This document shows positions 1 through 11,600 of a stretch of DNA of 64,000 nucleotides, one piece after another; the stretch's first letter is position 1, and each line of letters starts with the position of its first letter. Under the pieces are notes generated by a model that worked only from the letters and a program-made list of their open reading frames with translations, was not told the origin of the DNA and did not search any database. The DNA lies in assembly GCA_008711295.1 (NCBI GenBank), contig VUYV01000017.1:359303-423302 (forward strand), in the 5' to 3' direction. The position numbers and the translations under genes were made by a program. Origin of the DNA: Anarhynchus alexandrinus. Lineage: Eukaryota; Chordata; Aves; Charadriiformes; Charadriidae.

Positions 1-599
1 ATTCTCACCTGTATCAGAAATAGTGTGGCCAGCAGGACTAGGGAATTGATTGTCCCTTTGTACTCCGCACTGGTGAGGATGTACCTTGAGTACTGTTTTG
101 GCCCCCTCAGTACAAGAAAGGCATAGAGGTGCCAGAGCGTGTTCAAAGAGCAGTGAAGCTGGTGAAGGGTCTAGAGCAAGAGCCTTATGAGGAGCAGCTG
201 AGGGAATTGGGGTTGTTTAGCCTGGAGAAGAGGAGGCTGAGGAGAGACCTTATTGCTCTCTACAACTACCTGAAAGGAGGGTGTAACAAGATGAGTGTCC
301 GTCCCTTCTCCCAAGTAGCAAGTGATAGGACAAGAAGAAATGGCTTCAGGTTGTGGCAGGGGAGGTTTAGATTGGATATTAGGAAAAATTTCTTCACAGA
401 AGGGTTTTTTAAGCATTGGAACAGGCTGCCCAGGGAAGAGGTTGTTCCCATCCCTGGAAGTATTTAAAAGATATGTAGACGTGGCACTTAGGACACAGTT
501 TAGTGGTGGACTTGGGAGTGCTAGGTTAACGGTTGGACTCAATGATTTTAAAGGTCTTTTCCGACTTAAATGGTTCTATGATTCTATAATTCTATGATT
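1..599 (+). mobile_element. CR1 LINE, 3' end (continues before the window)
   Basis: This is the 3' part of a CR1 non-LTR retrotransposon in the same orientation as GLIS3. A frame from about 129 encodes the CR1 ORF2 C-terminal signature [12 protein letters not shown], then [10 protein letters not shown], then [11 protein letters not shown]. The element ends in the CR1 tail (ggttctatgattctataattctatga, at about 571-597). A small deletion near 95-105, compared with the related copy at 1815-2793, breaks the frame upstream. It is a dead fragment inside a GLIS3 intron; its 5' limit is not visible. Confidence 0.95.
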
Positions 600-1814
600 A
601 TCATTACCCAATAGCACAGTGGAGATGATTAACACAAAATCAAATATTTAACATGAAGGCCAGTGTTATATAAAGGATGCAGCAGAGTTTAAAAAAAGAA
701 TGTGAAATCTGAAAATCGTTGTTTCTGTATACTAGTAATTGCTGATGTTATCTACAGATTTTCATGGCAATTTTTGTAAGCCGTGAGGGGAAGAAAAATA
801 TGTTTGTGGTAAATAGAGCACCAGGTGGATGAGTTCTACTTTTTTCCACTCATGAAGGGAAAATTTGCCAAACAGATGTCTTTTCAGAAAGGGAAAGCAA
901 ACCATTCTGGTTTCTTTGTCAGGCTGCATTTACTTGAAGAAGCTGATGTTTAGCAATATCATATACTATCATATACTATCATATACTCCAAATCAGTCTG
1001 GTACAAAAGAATGATTTTTTTGTGCTTTTTGAGTGGCACAACTCAGCTCCAAGATTGCTGTTCACAGAAAAATGAGCTACAAGCCTCTTACAACTGCAAG
1101 AAAAAGAAGATGAAATAGGAAGACTCATAGGTATAATGTAGGTAGCATTTTTTATAAGACAGTTGCATGTTTTCAGATTTCATACAATCTGATATGGGGC
1201 AGGGAGAGAGGTAATGTGTGTGTGTGCATGAGCGCATGCATCTGTTCAGGTGCTGTCCAGTTCTATGACTAGAGTGAGAAAGAAACAAAAGCAAAATTTG
1301 TGAAAATATGAACTTCTCCAAGGCAGTGGATGTCACAACAAGGAGCATCCTTAGGAGCCTTCTATATTAAAACACATTACTTCCAAATATGTAGAGCAAA
1401 ACAATTGTCAGTTTTCAACAGAACTAGGACTGAACAAGCTCTTTTGTTTATTTCAGAAAATGGCAACTTACAATTCATCTCACTCCAACTGTACTTCCCT
1501 TCTTTAAAGTAAGATTCTCAGTTTGATTTTTTTTTACTCAAAGTTTCCTTTCAGATCTGTACCAGCTGCAGTTTTTCCCCTTAAAATGGTGTTCTTGGAG
1601 TTTTATATAATTTTAATGAGGAGATAACACAAACTTTCCCTCATGTTAGAATAATACCAATAAAAGAAAACTCTGTTTTAGATATAATAAAGGTAGAATT
1701 AATTTCTTGTAGTATTGCTTTAAAATAAGAATTTCTTCTTGACTTGAAATTTGCTAAAGTTAGCTGATTGTGTAGGTTCCAGCTTCTGATTTTTAATGCA
1801 AGAGGCTGAAAATG
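600..1814. other. GLIS3 intron sequence between two CR1 copies
   Basis: Unique AT-rich DNA without a supported gene. It contains a small tandem repeat of the unit ATATACTATC, about three copies, at 957-988, and a short GT run near 1215-1228. Confidence 0.7.
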
Positions 1815-2793
1815 TTTGTTCCCCAGGGCTTGGTACTGGTGCCAGTTCTGTTCAATATCTTTATCAATGATCTGGACGAGGGGATCAAGTGCACCCTCAG
1901 TAAGTTTGCAGATGACACCAAGTTGGGTGAGAGTGTTGATCTTCTTGAGGGCAGGAAGGCACTACAGAGGGATCTGGACAGGTTGGATCGATAGGCCAAG
2001 GCCAATGGTACGAGTTTCAAGAAGGCCAGGTGCTGGGTCCTGCACTTGGGTCACAACAACCCCATGCAGCACTACAGGCCTGGGGAAGAGTGGCTGGAAA
2101 GCTGCCTGGCAGAAAAGGACCTGGGGGTGTTGGTGAGCTACTGGCTGAATATGAGCCAGCAGTGTGCCCAGGTGGCCAAGAAGGCCAAAGGCATCCTGGC
2201 ATGTATCAGGAATAGCGTGGCCAGCAGGACTAGGGAAGTGATCGTCCCCTTGAACTCAGCACTGGTGAGGCCCCACCTCAAATACTGTGTTCAATTTTGG
2301 GCTCCTCAGTACAAGAAAGACATGGAGGTGCTGGAGCATGTCCAGAGAAGGGCAACGAAGCTGGTGAGGGGTCTGGAGAACAGTCTTATGAGGAGCAGCT
2401 GAGGGAACTGGGGTTGTTTAGCCTGGAGAAAGGGAGGCTGAGGGGAGATCTTATCGCTCTCTACAACTAGCTGAAGTGAGGTTGTAGAGAGGTGGGGATC
2501 GACCTCTTCTCACTAGTAAAAAGCAATAGGACAAGAGGAAATGGCCTCAAGTTACACTAGGGTAGGTTTAGGGTGGATATTAGGAAAAATTTTTTCACAG
2601 ACAGGGTTGTTAAGCATTGGAACAGGCTGCCCAGGGAGGTGGTGGAATCGCCGTCCTTGGAGGTATTTAAAAGATGTGTAGATGTGGCACTTAGGGACAT
2701 GGTTTAGTGGTGGTTTTGGCAGTGTTAGGTTGATGGTTGGACTTGATCATCATAAAGGTCCCTTCCAACCTAGACAATGCTATGATTCTATGA
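1815..2793 (+). mobile_element. CR1 LINE, 5'-truncated, end of the reverse transcriptase domain to 3' tail
   Basis: It starts inside ORF2 at the reverse transcriptase catalytic region. The first frame (from about 1812) reads [14 protein letters not shown], then the active-site block [10 protein letters not shown], and stops at 1992-1994; the coding trail then shifts frame at least twice (from about 2046: [20 protein letters not shown] and [18 protein letters not shown]). The LGLFSLE block is near 2410 and the tail GCTATGATTCTATGA ends the copy. It is in the same orientation as the copy at 1-599 and resembles it closely over their shared 3' 600 bases. It is non-functional, with stops and frameshifts throughout. 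Confidence 0.95.
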
Positions 2794-5700
2794 AAACCAT
2801 TTTTGGTATGTTTTCCTGATTCACGCTAAGTCCCAAAGATGGAAGCCATTTTTGTATTTGAACTCAAATGTTTGTAGTAACACTTTGAGATGAGCAAAAG
2901 TGACTATTTCTTGTATAGAACCTAACATTCCTATTGTGCAGATAGGCTAGTTCAACTTGGGTTTTATTGTGTTTTCCTGGCCAAACATTTAATTGAAACA
3001 GAATGTAAGAGCAGGTGAAAACAGCATGCACACATATCTGAAAGCTATGATAGACAATTAGCAGAATAATGAATGCTATGGCTCTCTAGAAAACCTGCTC
3101 AGATGACTCACTGGAAACAAAGCTTATTGAGGAATCACTTCTGTCTGCATTGTTTCTTTGCCCAAAAATGTCTGTAGCCTCCAGAGGCAGCAATTAGGAC
3201 ACTTAGCAAGTGTAAAGTTTTAGCAAGCATAAACTTCCATTGTCTCTTGTCAAAAAGGTGTAGTACTGTGCAAGAAAACAGTGGACCTTGAAGCTGATCT
3301 GCAGGAGTAAAGGGACGATCTAGCAAGCAAACCTGTAATAAATACACTGTCACATAGCATGGCTTCATAATTGAATTTGTAATTTTCTAGTGGTTGCATC
3401 TGTGTACTGTCAATGTCGTGATGCTAACAGGACATAATTTTACTCTAAGTGTACAAGCAAATATTAAATTCTGGCTACTCCTTCAGAAAAACTAGTGCAA
3501 TATGTAGCTCTGTGTAGCCAAATCATACTTCCCTCTCCCAGTGCCAACTTAACTTACGGACAATAAAACTGAATGGAAGATTACTGGCCTATTTTCTACT
3601 TGACAAATAGCATTTAGTAAACTTGACACACAGATTATGTGAATAACAGAAATTCCTCTTTAGCTTTATAATGAAAAGAAAAGCAAGTCTATAAAGCTAT
3701 TACTGTGCGTGTAAAACAATTCCTTTCAATGAAACATAGCAGTATTTGGGGGGGGGGGGGCTGCTGGTTTTAGGCATGGCAGACACAGATCTAATCTTCA
3801 TCAAAATAAATAGACTCTAACCAATGTCTCTCTTGCATATGGAAATACTCTACTAGGTGCACAGCATACATACAGTCCATTAAGCCTGCTTTCACAAAAG
3901 CAAGATTTAAAATGCTGTCATTTGATGAGATAATTCGCATGCTTGAATGACTGAAGGAGTCCGGACTTTGCTGATTAACTAGAGTTAATCTGAGTACATA
4001 CAGTCAGGTTTTGAAGTTTCTGAGATCCTATTTTATGTGATTTGGAAACAAACTAATAATGTTTGAGAAATCCTAAACTACTTCTGCTCTGACTAAGTAT
4101 ATTCACAAACGCATTTCTTCTGTTTTCCTTTATTGTGTCTGATTTCTGTTGAACAGGAATAATGCTGAAGAAACTAGTCAGGTTGTACAAAAACATGGAG
4201 ATCTCAGATAAAACACGCATTGGTTACAGAAAAATAAAGCAAATGATCTTTTCTTTTAAGGACACATTTTCCCTGGAATTATGTCATGCATCAAATCAAC
4301 AGCACGTCTCTGCTCTTGGACTCAAATATAATGAAATTGAAAATGGAAGAATGTAGAATCTTACTCCCTTCTAATTACTTCTGCTTGTGTCATTTAATCT
4401 TGGGTAATTATTTAATCATATCTAAAACATACAGGAGTAGAATTTCCATCCATTGTTCTGAAAGCTGATAAATATTACTTGATTGTCACAGAAGTAATAC
4501 AGTTGTAAATCATGACTGACAGTCATTTGTTTTGTGTATTAGAAAAAACTGCTACATTGTGATAATGGGAACGTCTCAGATTTCCAAATACAAAACTTCA
4601 CAAGTCTGCCATACAACTGAGGTATTAAAATTGAAAATCTGTTATTTAGAACAAATATTTCATACAGGGAAGTTATGAGTGAGCTGAGCAGTTGATTGTT
4701 AACTTGTACCTTGATCAGCCGTAAATTTAGGCTACGTTACAGCACACAGAAAATTTCTGCACTCAGCATGGCGAAACTGTCAGTTACTGATTTCATCATT
4801 TGGCAAGGTAACTTTCTAACCTTGTAGTTCTCAAAAATAGATTGTCAAGTTTTCAATCCCAACATGTTTGTACTGGCGCTCAGCTGAGTGATCATGAGGG
4901 AAGCAAGGTGATCATGGAGGAAGCAAGGTATTGCAGCCAGGATGCTGGGAAATTTGTGCTGGGATATGATTTATGCAGAAGTCAAAGCTGTCAGCTGTCT
5001 TTTATGGCTGTTTGATAAATCTACAGTCTAGGCTGGAAAAGAAATGCATTGTCTTTAGAGCAAAGCAAGAAAGAGACTGCAGCAGTTAGATCTGGTCAAT
5101 GATTACTTCTCCTTTATAGCTTTTTTAACTGAAGATAAGATTTTAATGGATGTAGTGAATGGTTGGTTTATTTACTTATTTTTGAGATCATCTATCTTTT
5201 CATTGTCTGTTATTTGTTTCTTCACATACTGAAGAAAAATCATAACTCAGAATTTGCTGCTCCTAACAAAATGCAAAACATTGGTTTCTGTTAAAACTTT
5301 TAATAAAAAGTTTTCTATAAAATATGCAAAAAATATTCGACTGACATAGAGCAGTTTTTTACCCTGAACGTCTTTACAGGAAAAAACAATGCCTTGATCA
5401 GCCATATTTGAACCAGAGTCTGTTTTTTGCAATCTGTTTTGTTCCAGAAAGGCCACGGCTTTTGCCAGCCCTGTTAATGGTACAGGCAAAAAATCTGAAA
5501 AAAAAAATTGCACAGATGGTGAGTTTTAGATGGCAGAGGAAGGAGGACCCAGCAACCAAAGCATGGTTACTCTTTCTTTCACGGGAAAACAATAGTGGTG
5601 GGAAATGGAGTTTTCCAGAGGTTGTGTCTAGTTTGGGAAGCAGCTGTGATTTGATGGCAGGCTCTGCTAAAGGAAGCTTACCCATTTCTGGTCCTGCTCT

Positions 5701-8512
5701 GCTAAGCAGTACAGAAGAGGTCCTCTACCCCTTGCTCTTTCAAATGGTGCAACAGTAGTTACTCTTAAAGAGAAACTCATACATACCCTGCAGTAAGGCA
5801 GAGTAAAGTTCCGAAGTTCTTCCCAGCACCTGTTATCTGGTAAGGGTTTATAGAAGGCCTGCAGTAGTATTTTTAGTGGCAACTTGAATAAGCAGTGTGT
5901 GTCTGCTGTTGCACAAATCAGTGTAATACCCACCTCTTGCTCAGGATATTTCATTATATGTATGTTAAGTACATATATTGTCATTCTAAAATTAGGTATT
6001 ATAATAAACAATACACGCATGTGTGTGTGTGTGTAAGTTTATAAAATCTAGCCCTTGTGGTTGTAAGTATGAATCAATAATAACCAATGCATAGATTAAG
6101 AACTGTCTTCAGAAATCAGATCAGAGCAGTCTCCCAGTGTTTGTTTCACTGTTTGTGGTTTTCTGTTGTTGATCCTGAGTTTTGTTTGTTTTTACAAGCA
6201 TTGGCTATTGGGCAAGCCAGAAATTTTATATCAGCACAGGTTGTCATGATAGATTTGTTCTCAGTATCAAAGGATTTGCAAATGCAAAACAAATCTCCTG
6301 AATAGTGCAAAATAGAAAAATGTGTAAAATAGGCTGTTGTTATTTAATATTTGTAAGTAATGTGTAAATAGTTAGCTCTCATTTCCTTGTTCCGTTCACT
6401 GTTTTGTCTGTATAGTGCTATCTGATCATAGAAGATTGATCAGTTTCTGACTCAGAAGAAAATATTAGCACAAACATACAACTTTGCACAGGCAACTTCT
6501 GTAAATTTGTATTCAGTGCGATAGAATCCTGATTTTGTTATAGAAGTCAGGTTTTTTTCATATTTATCTTAATATTAGTTTCCATAAAAATTTAAAGCCC
6601 CACAATGCTCATTAATAATGTAACTCATAAGAATTTCAATCTGGATAGATCTAGCATCTAATTTCATGAAAAATCCATGCTACTAGTGATAGCAGTAAAA
6701 ACAGAATAATTAGTGGATAATAGCAGACAACTGTACATGCTACACTAGAAGAAACATTTGTTCTCACACAAGTCTAGAATAACAAGTTCTAGAATAAGAA
6801 ATATAACTCACAAAGGCAGTGTACCTTTGGGCTTAATAATGACTCACTAAATCTCTAAGAGAAGGGATAATCTACAGCATGCACAGTTTGTGCATAGATA
6901 TCATGGGCTGCGTAATATCTCTTTATTACGGTCACCCTCCCTCAGGTGTTTATGACAGGTAAGACCAGCTCTCCACTCTGTTGCAACAGTTTTATACTAA
7001 TGCATATCATCAGAAGTCATTCGAATGATTCGCAGCATCTTGTGGCAACACAATGGGTCTTTCTACAGTTGCATTCAGAATCATTCCCTCTTCTTTCTTC
7101 ATTTCTGAGTATCAGGGACAGAAATTTCTCTTGTTGTTGCTCCTCCTCCCTTTAGAGGTTCGTTAGACGTGCTAGGTTATGTTCTAGTTACTGTTGCCTG
7201 CTCACCTTTCATGGCGTCAAACAGGGAGAAGAAGGCTCAAGCTGCACCTGAGAGATTTGCTTCGTGGGACTCTGATGCACGAGTGAAGCAAATCCCACTG
7301 CACTAGGTCAGGTTTCTGTCCATCATGCTGCATGAACTATCTCTTCATCAGCATGGGTGACAGGACAGGATATTTATCTGCATCTCAGCCACATGCACAT
7401 GCACATTTTCATGCTTTTGAATGAATCTACCAGCCTCTGAGCCGAGATGGCCATAAGGAACAGGCAAATTTTTCTTATATATAACAGTAACATGAGGCAG
7501 GGGAGCGGGACAAGCATCATTCCCAGCAGCCTGCAGCAGCATCCCTCTGCCAGAAACCTCAGGGTGCAGTTTTGCATTACAGCTAGAACAGCCTTGTGTC
7601 AGGGCGCTGCAGCAGGCTTTCTCCCTTTGCCTTATTTTGGTTTGGGGATTTTTTTTTTTAATTGTATTTTTTTGTTGTATTGTATTGTAGCCTCAGGGTG
7701 ATACTGGTCATCTAATTCCATCCAAAGGAAGACTCTTTTTATGAATTTGTTTATTGTTTGCAGAGTGAATTTTGTGCTGAATCAGCCAGATAAACAGACT
7801 TGCTGTTGATGGATCAGGTACCAGGCAAGTGGTACCAGCTGGGATTAGTGGCAGTGACGGAGCACTCACTTTCAAATCAGTTCAGCCATAACGTGAAACA
7901 AATGCAGTCCTAGTCAATTTAACAGTGTGGTCTCAAGACAACTTTGGTCCGTGTGAAATGGTACCACTTCCATGCTGACCATCTTGAATGATACCAGTCT
8001 TGGCTGCTCGCTCCCAGTCCCTCATTCCACTGCCACAAGTGCCTTTACTTTTCTGGTCCTTCAGTGAGCCAGTTCTGGGTACTAACCCAGGAGGAAAATA
8101 TTTCTGGTTTTTATAGTATACCTCTGCTGATGTAAGAGATGTCAGACATTTGATAAATCTCCATTATCTGTGAATCGGGACACTCTTCTCACTTTTTCAG
8201 TGTATGACAAGAGAATACATTTCAGTCCATCTGTCCAAGGCCCTATCTGTACAAGTAGTTCTTGTCCTCAGTACCTCTTGTTAAACATGTGGAAGAGTTT
8301 CCTTCCTCAGATTCGAAAAATACCTGCCGTAATGGAAGGATAATAACCAGGATTTAAAAGAGAAGAATTCTGCTTGTCTCCATTTCTTTCTCTAACCCCT
8401 CAACATTTCTTTGTTACAATTTTTCAGTGTCTTAAGGATTTTTGTGATTTTTTTTCCTTCTTTTTCTCCATGTTATAATCATTGCTCCTTTTTTTTATCT
8501 TTTGTGTTTCAG
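2794..8512. other. GLIS3 intron, unique sequence before the first visible exon
   Basis: No gene supported. Open frames here are short and overlap on several frames. Simple repeats are a G13 run at 3748-3760, a GT run at 6019-6034, and a T-rich stretch at 7648-7680. The final 100 bases are pyrimidine-rich and lead into the acceptor at 8511-8512. Confidence 0.75.
3748..3760. repeat. Homopolymer G13
   Basis: Thirteen consecutive G in otherwise AT-rich intron. The length is probably polymorphic or uncertain in the assembly. Confidence 0.9.
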
Positions 8513-8654
8513 TTGCGATTGAGCTCAGAGCTTGGCCAGGACATCCTGAATGACTGCCTCACAGTCCAGCCTCTCCAGCCAGCCCCGTCACCACATGATG
8601 CTGCAGATAATACCATGGAACACTCCCCAGGACCTGCTCATGATATTTATCCAG
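8513..8654 (+). CDS. GLIS3: GLIS3 coding exon (first in the window), just after the zinc-finger region
   Basis: A polypyrimidine stretch ending tttgtgtttcag precedes the exon, and CCAG|gtatag follows it. The exon enters at phase 0 and reads [19 protein letters not shown] and onward for 47 codons plus one base, leaving phase 1. In known GLIS3 proteins the matching segment (LRSSTEL, then DCLTVQSLQP) directly follows the basic KAHSSKEQQARKK stretch after the fifth zinc finger. That places this exon at the start of the C-terminal domain. The segment is rich in Pro, Ser and Asp, with no recognisable fold. An open frame runs through from 8411, but the part before 8513 is pyrimidine-tract intron translated by chance. 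Confidence 0.95.
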
Positions 8655-11600
8655 GTATAGAAAAAGACAGATAAACAGCCTGCTTTATTATTGCTCACTT
8701 AAGATAAGGGATGATTTTGCAGAGGAAGATGTACTCTAAAATCCATATCTATCTCATGAGAAGGAGGGTAATATAAAAAGATCATATGTATATGTATAAT
8801 ATATTATATAAAAAGATTTTGAACAGATTTTTACACATTTTTTGAAGGGAGGCAGGATAAATTGGATTTTATCCATGAAAAGACCTACTGCAATAAAGAG
8901 CACTATTTTTGCTCTATGGCATTTGACTTCTGCTAGCAATTCACTTCTACTATTCCTTATAGACATCTTGAATTCATTAAGCTTCCTTTAAAATCAAAGG
9001 AGTATTTTTCCTCATCCTTATTCATGGATCACATATTAGTTTTCCAATAGATCTACATTAATGAACTTAAATGCTGCTTTCTGAGCTCTCATATTATGGC
9101 TATAAATACACCAATAAACACATTTATGCTATAAATGTAATAATCCTATTTTATTGTTTCAGTTAAGTATCTGAGATTTTCATATTAAAATACCTAACTC
9201 TGTCATACCTGGCTAAATGTACAATTGTTGTTCACATTTCAGCTAAGTTTGAAACATTTGGTAAGTTATGAGTGATAGTACATCTCAAAGCTCAAGACAA
9301 CGATGGGCAGGATGTTAACATTTTTTAATGCGGTATTTTAGTAGTTGTAAAGACATCTGTTTTTAACTTTCAGGCAGAATGCATTACATCTTCTAGCAGT
9401 TCAACATTTAATTGAGAACCAGATGTAGGAAGTGAAAGAATTGGCTGGATGTTCTGTGCAGTGCTGAAAATAACATTATATGAAGTGGCCACTTCAATAA
9501 GTGGTTTTTATTTTACTGAGAAGCTTGTAAACCTATCAATTCTATGATATGTTTTTGCCAAGGCTGCTGTGAGCTGCACACTAGTTGGTGATTATGTAGG
9601 TTTATATGACAAAAATCAGGAAATTTAAAGCTGTGATTGACTGTATCCTAATTAATGAAGTAGTTGGTATTACTTGTACGCTGTTAATTTTTAAATGCCT
9701 TAGTCTGAGTATATGCTGAGTGTGGCATCCGTTATTTGAAAGCTAAAGGAAATTTCAGATCTTAAAGATCTGATTTGGCCGGGGAACCTCTAGCAACATG
9801 GTATTGGTTACAATTGCTTATTTTATATTGTACTTTGAGAGGGAGTTGGATAGTGAGGAATGCTGAGATTTAAAAAATTATTTACTGGCATTACCCAGTG
9901 TAATACTCAAAACAGAGAAAGAATAAAAGGCTTAGCTTTTCCTTTTCCTTTAAAGTCTCTAGGTAGGATGGAAGCTAGGTGGGGACAGTGTGTCAGATGA
10001 CCTGGAACCAGGTTTTCAGAAACTGAAGACATTCTCACAGAGATTTCCACTGGGACCTGTTGAGCACTCAGCTCTTTTACCAGTCTAGCTTCCAGACTGT
10101 GATTAAGTGTCAAACTCCGGCTGCTGGGTGAATCTAAACCTAGGCTGTCAGCGACTTGAATGAACTGCTGCCCCATGATTTGTCAGGATCCTAAGCTGAG
10201 TAAAGCCACTGCCTCCAGCCATCCCTTAGCTGGTGACTGTCTGCAGACATGATGTCCCATAGACAGCTTCTGAGACTGTGGCATTACTTTTTGTAATCTT
10301 GCCTTGTCTTTCAATACTTGGGATTTACAGCACTAGTAACTATGGACATTCTTCGATATAATAATTTATTTTGGTTTTTTCTTACTTGGTACTGGTTCCT
10401 ATCGTGCAGCAATTTTTATAGTATTAAGCAACATACTTTTATCAGCATTAATTTATCCATAAGGAATAAACTGCTTTCCCTTACGTGTGTTCCCAGCTAT
10501 CCATAACTTGGCAAATTTCTCGTAGTTTTAACCACTTGTGTTGTTTCACATCAATTAATTTAAAGTATTATGTTAGGTATAGATGAATCCATGTCACTTT
10601 GTTTTGACAACCACCCAATCCCATTGAAATTAATTGTTTCATTAACTACTCATCAGGACAGCTACATAATAACATACTATGTGAATAAGTGAGATAACTC
10701 CAACAGGGAGGGAATTATTTAATTGAAATGGTAACATGAAAATTATTCATGCCCCAAGGAGAGAAAAGCAAAACATACGAAAGCTTGTGTCCTGCCTCAG
10801 AGAAGCTACCTTTCACTCTTCTCTGAAAACAACATTTTTTCTAAATGTAAAGAAAAACTTTGAGACTTTTCTGAAAAATAAAATGTGTAATTTTTAATGC
10901 GAACTGTTAGAGACAGCGTATTAGCTGAAATGTGTCTGTGCTACTTTTCCAGTAGCAACAGGAACAGATTTCCATTTTTCCAATGCCATTGAATCAAACT
11001 TTTCTCACTTGAAGGTTACATTTCTTATTGTTTATGCACATTTAAAGCAAAGGTAGGTTTTATCCTTTCCTAAGAGGTCTACAGAATAAATGTTTGAAAG
11101 CAAAGTATTAGAAATATGTAAGAGATGACAAAAGTAGACATTTAGACACTAGTCCATTTCTACTTGCCAAAGTACAACAATGCCTGTAATGATCACTGTT
11201 TCTCTGTACTGTTAAACGACAGAATCTGTAAACACAGATATATTTAAATGAAATATAACAATAATATTTTTTATTACGTGTCTATTACTTAAAGTTAAGA
11301 CTGCATAAATTGCAGTCTAAACTGCATTTTTTCTTATCTTGTGGCCTTTGTGACGTTATAGAAGAAACCTGAATGGAGTATAATTGTATTAATACAGTGA
11401 GGTGACATGACAGATCCTGTGCTTTAACACAAAATTACATTTGCAGATCTAAAGTTAAGCAAGGATACGTACTCTTCTAGGGCTAAGCATAGTGATATTT
11501 TGTAAAACTGAAATCCAAAGTCTGTTCCTACTGAAGTGCAAAAATTCTGGTAGCATCTAGGTTTTAATTTTTAAAAATACATAAGCTTTTGCATTTATTC

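Noticed and set aside
129..2402. Several open frames that look like small proteins near the start of the window
   Set aside because: They are fragments of CR1 ORF2 ([22 protein letters not shown] blocks) or its shadows, broken by stops and frameshifts.
5247..6020. Open frames up to 117 codons on both strands in the first intron
   Set aside because: They overlap each other in opposite strands and show no recognisable motif or coding composition.
8411..8512. Upstream extension of the frame containing exon 8513-8654
   Set aside because: It is a pyrimidine tract translating to Phe/Ser-rich text. The acceptor at 8511-8512 and the GLIS3 match both place the exon start at 8513.
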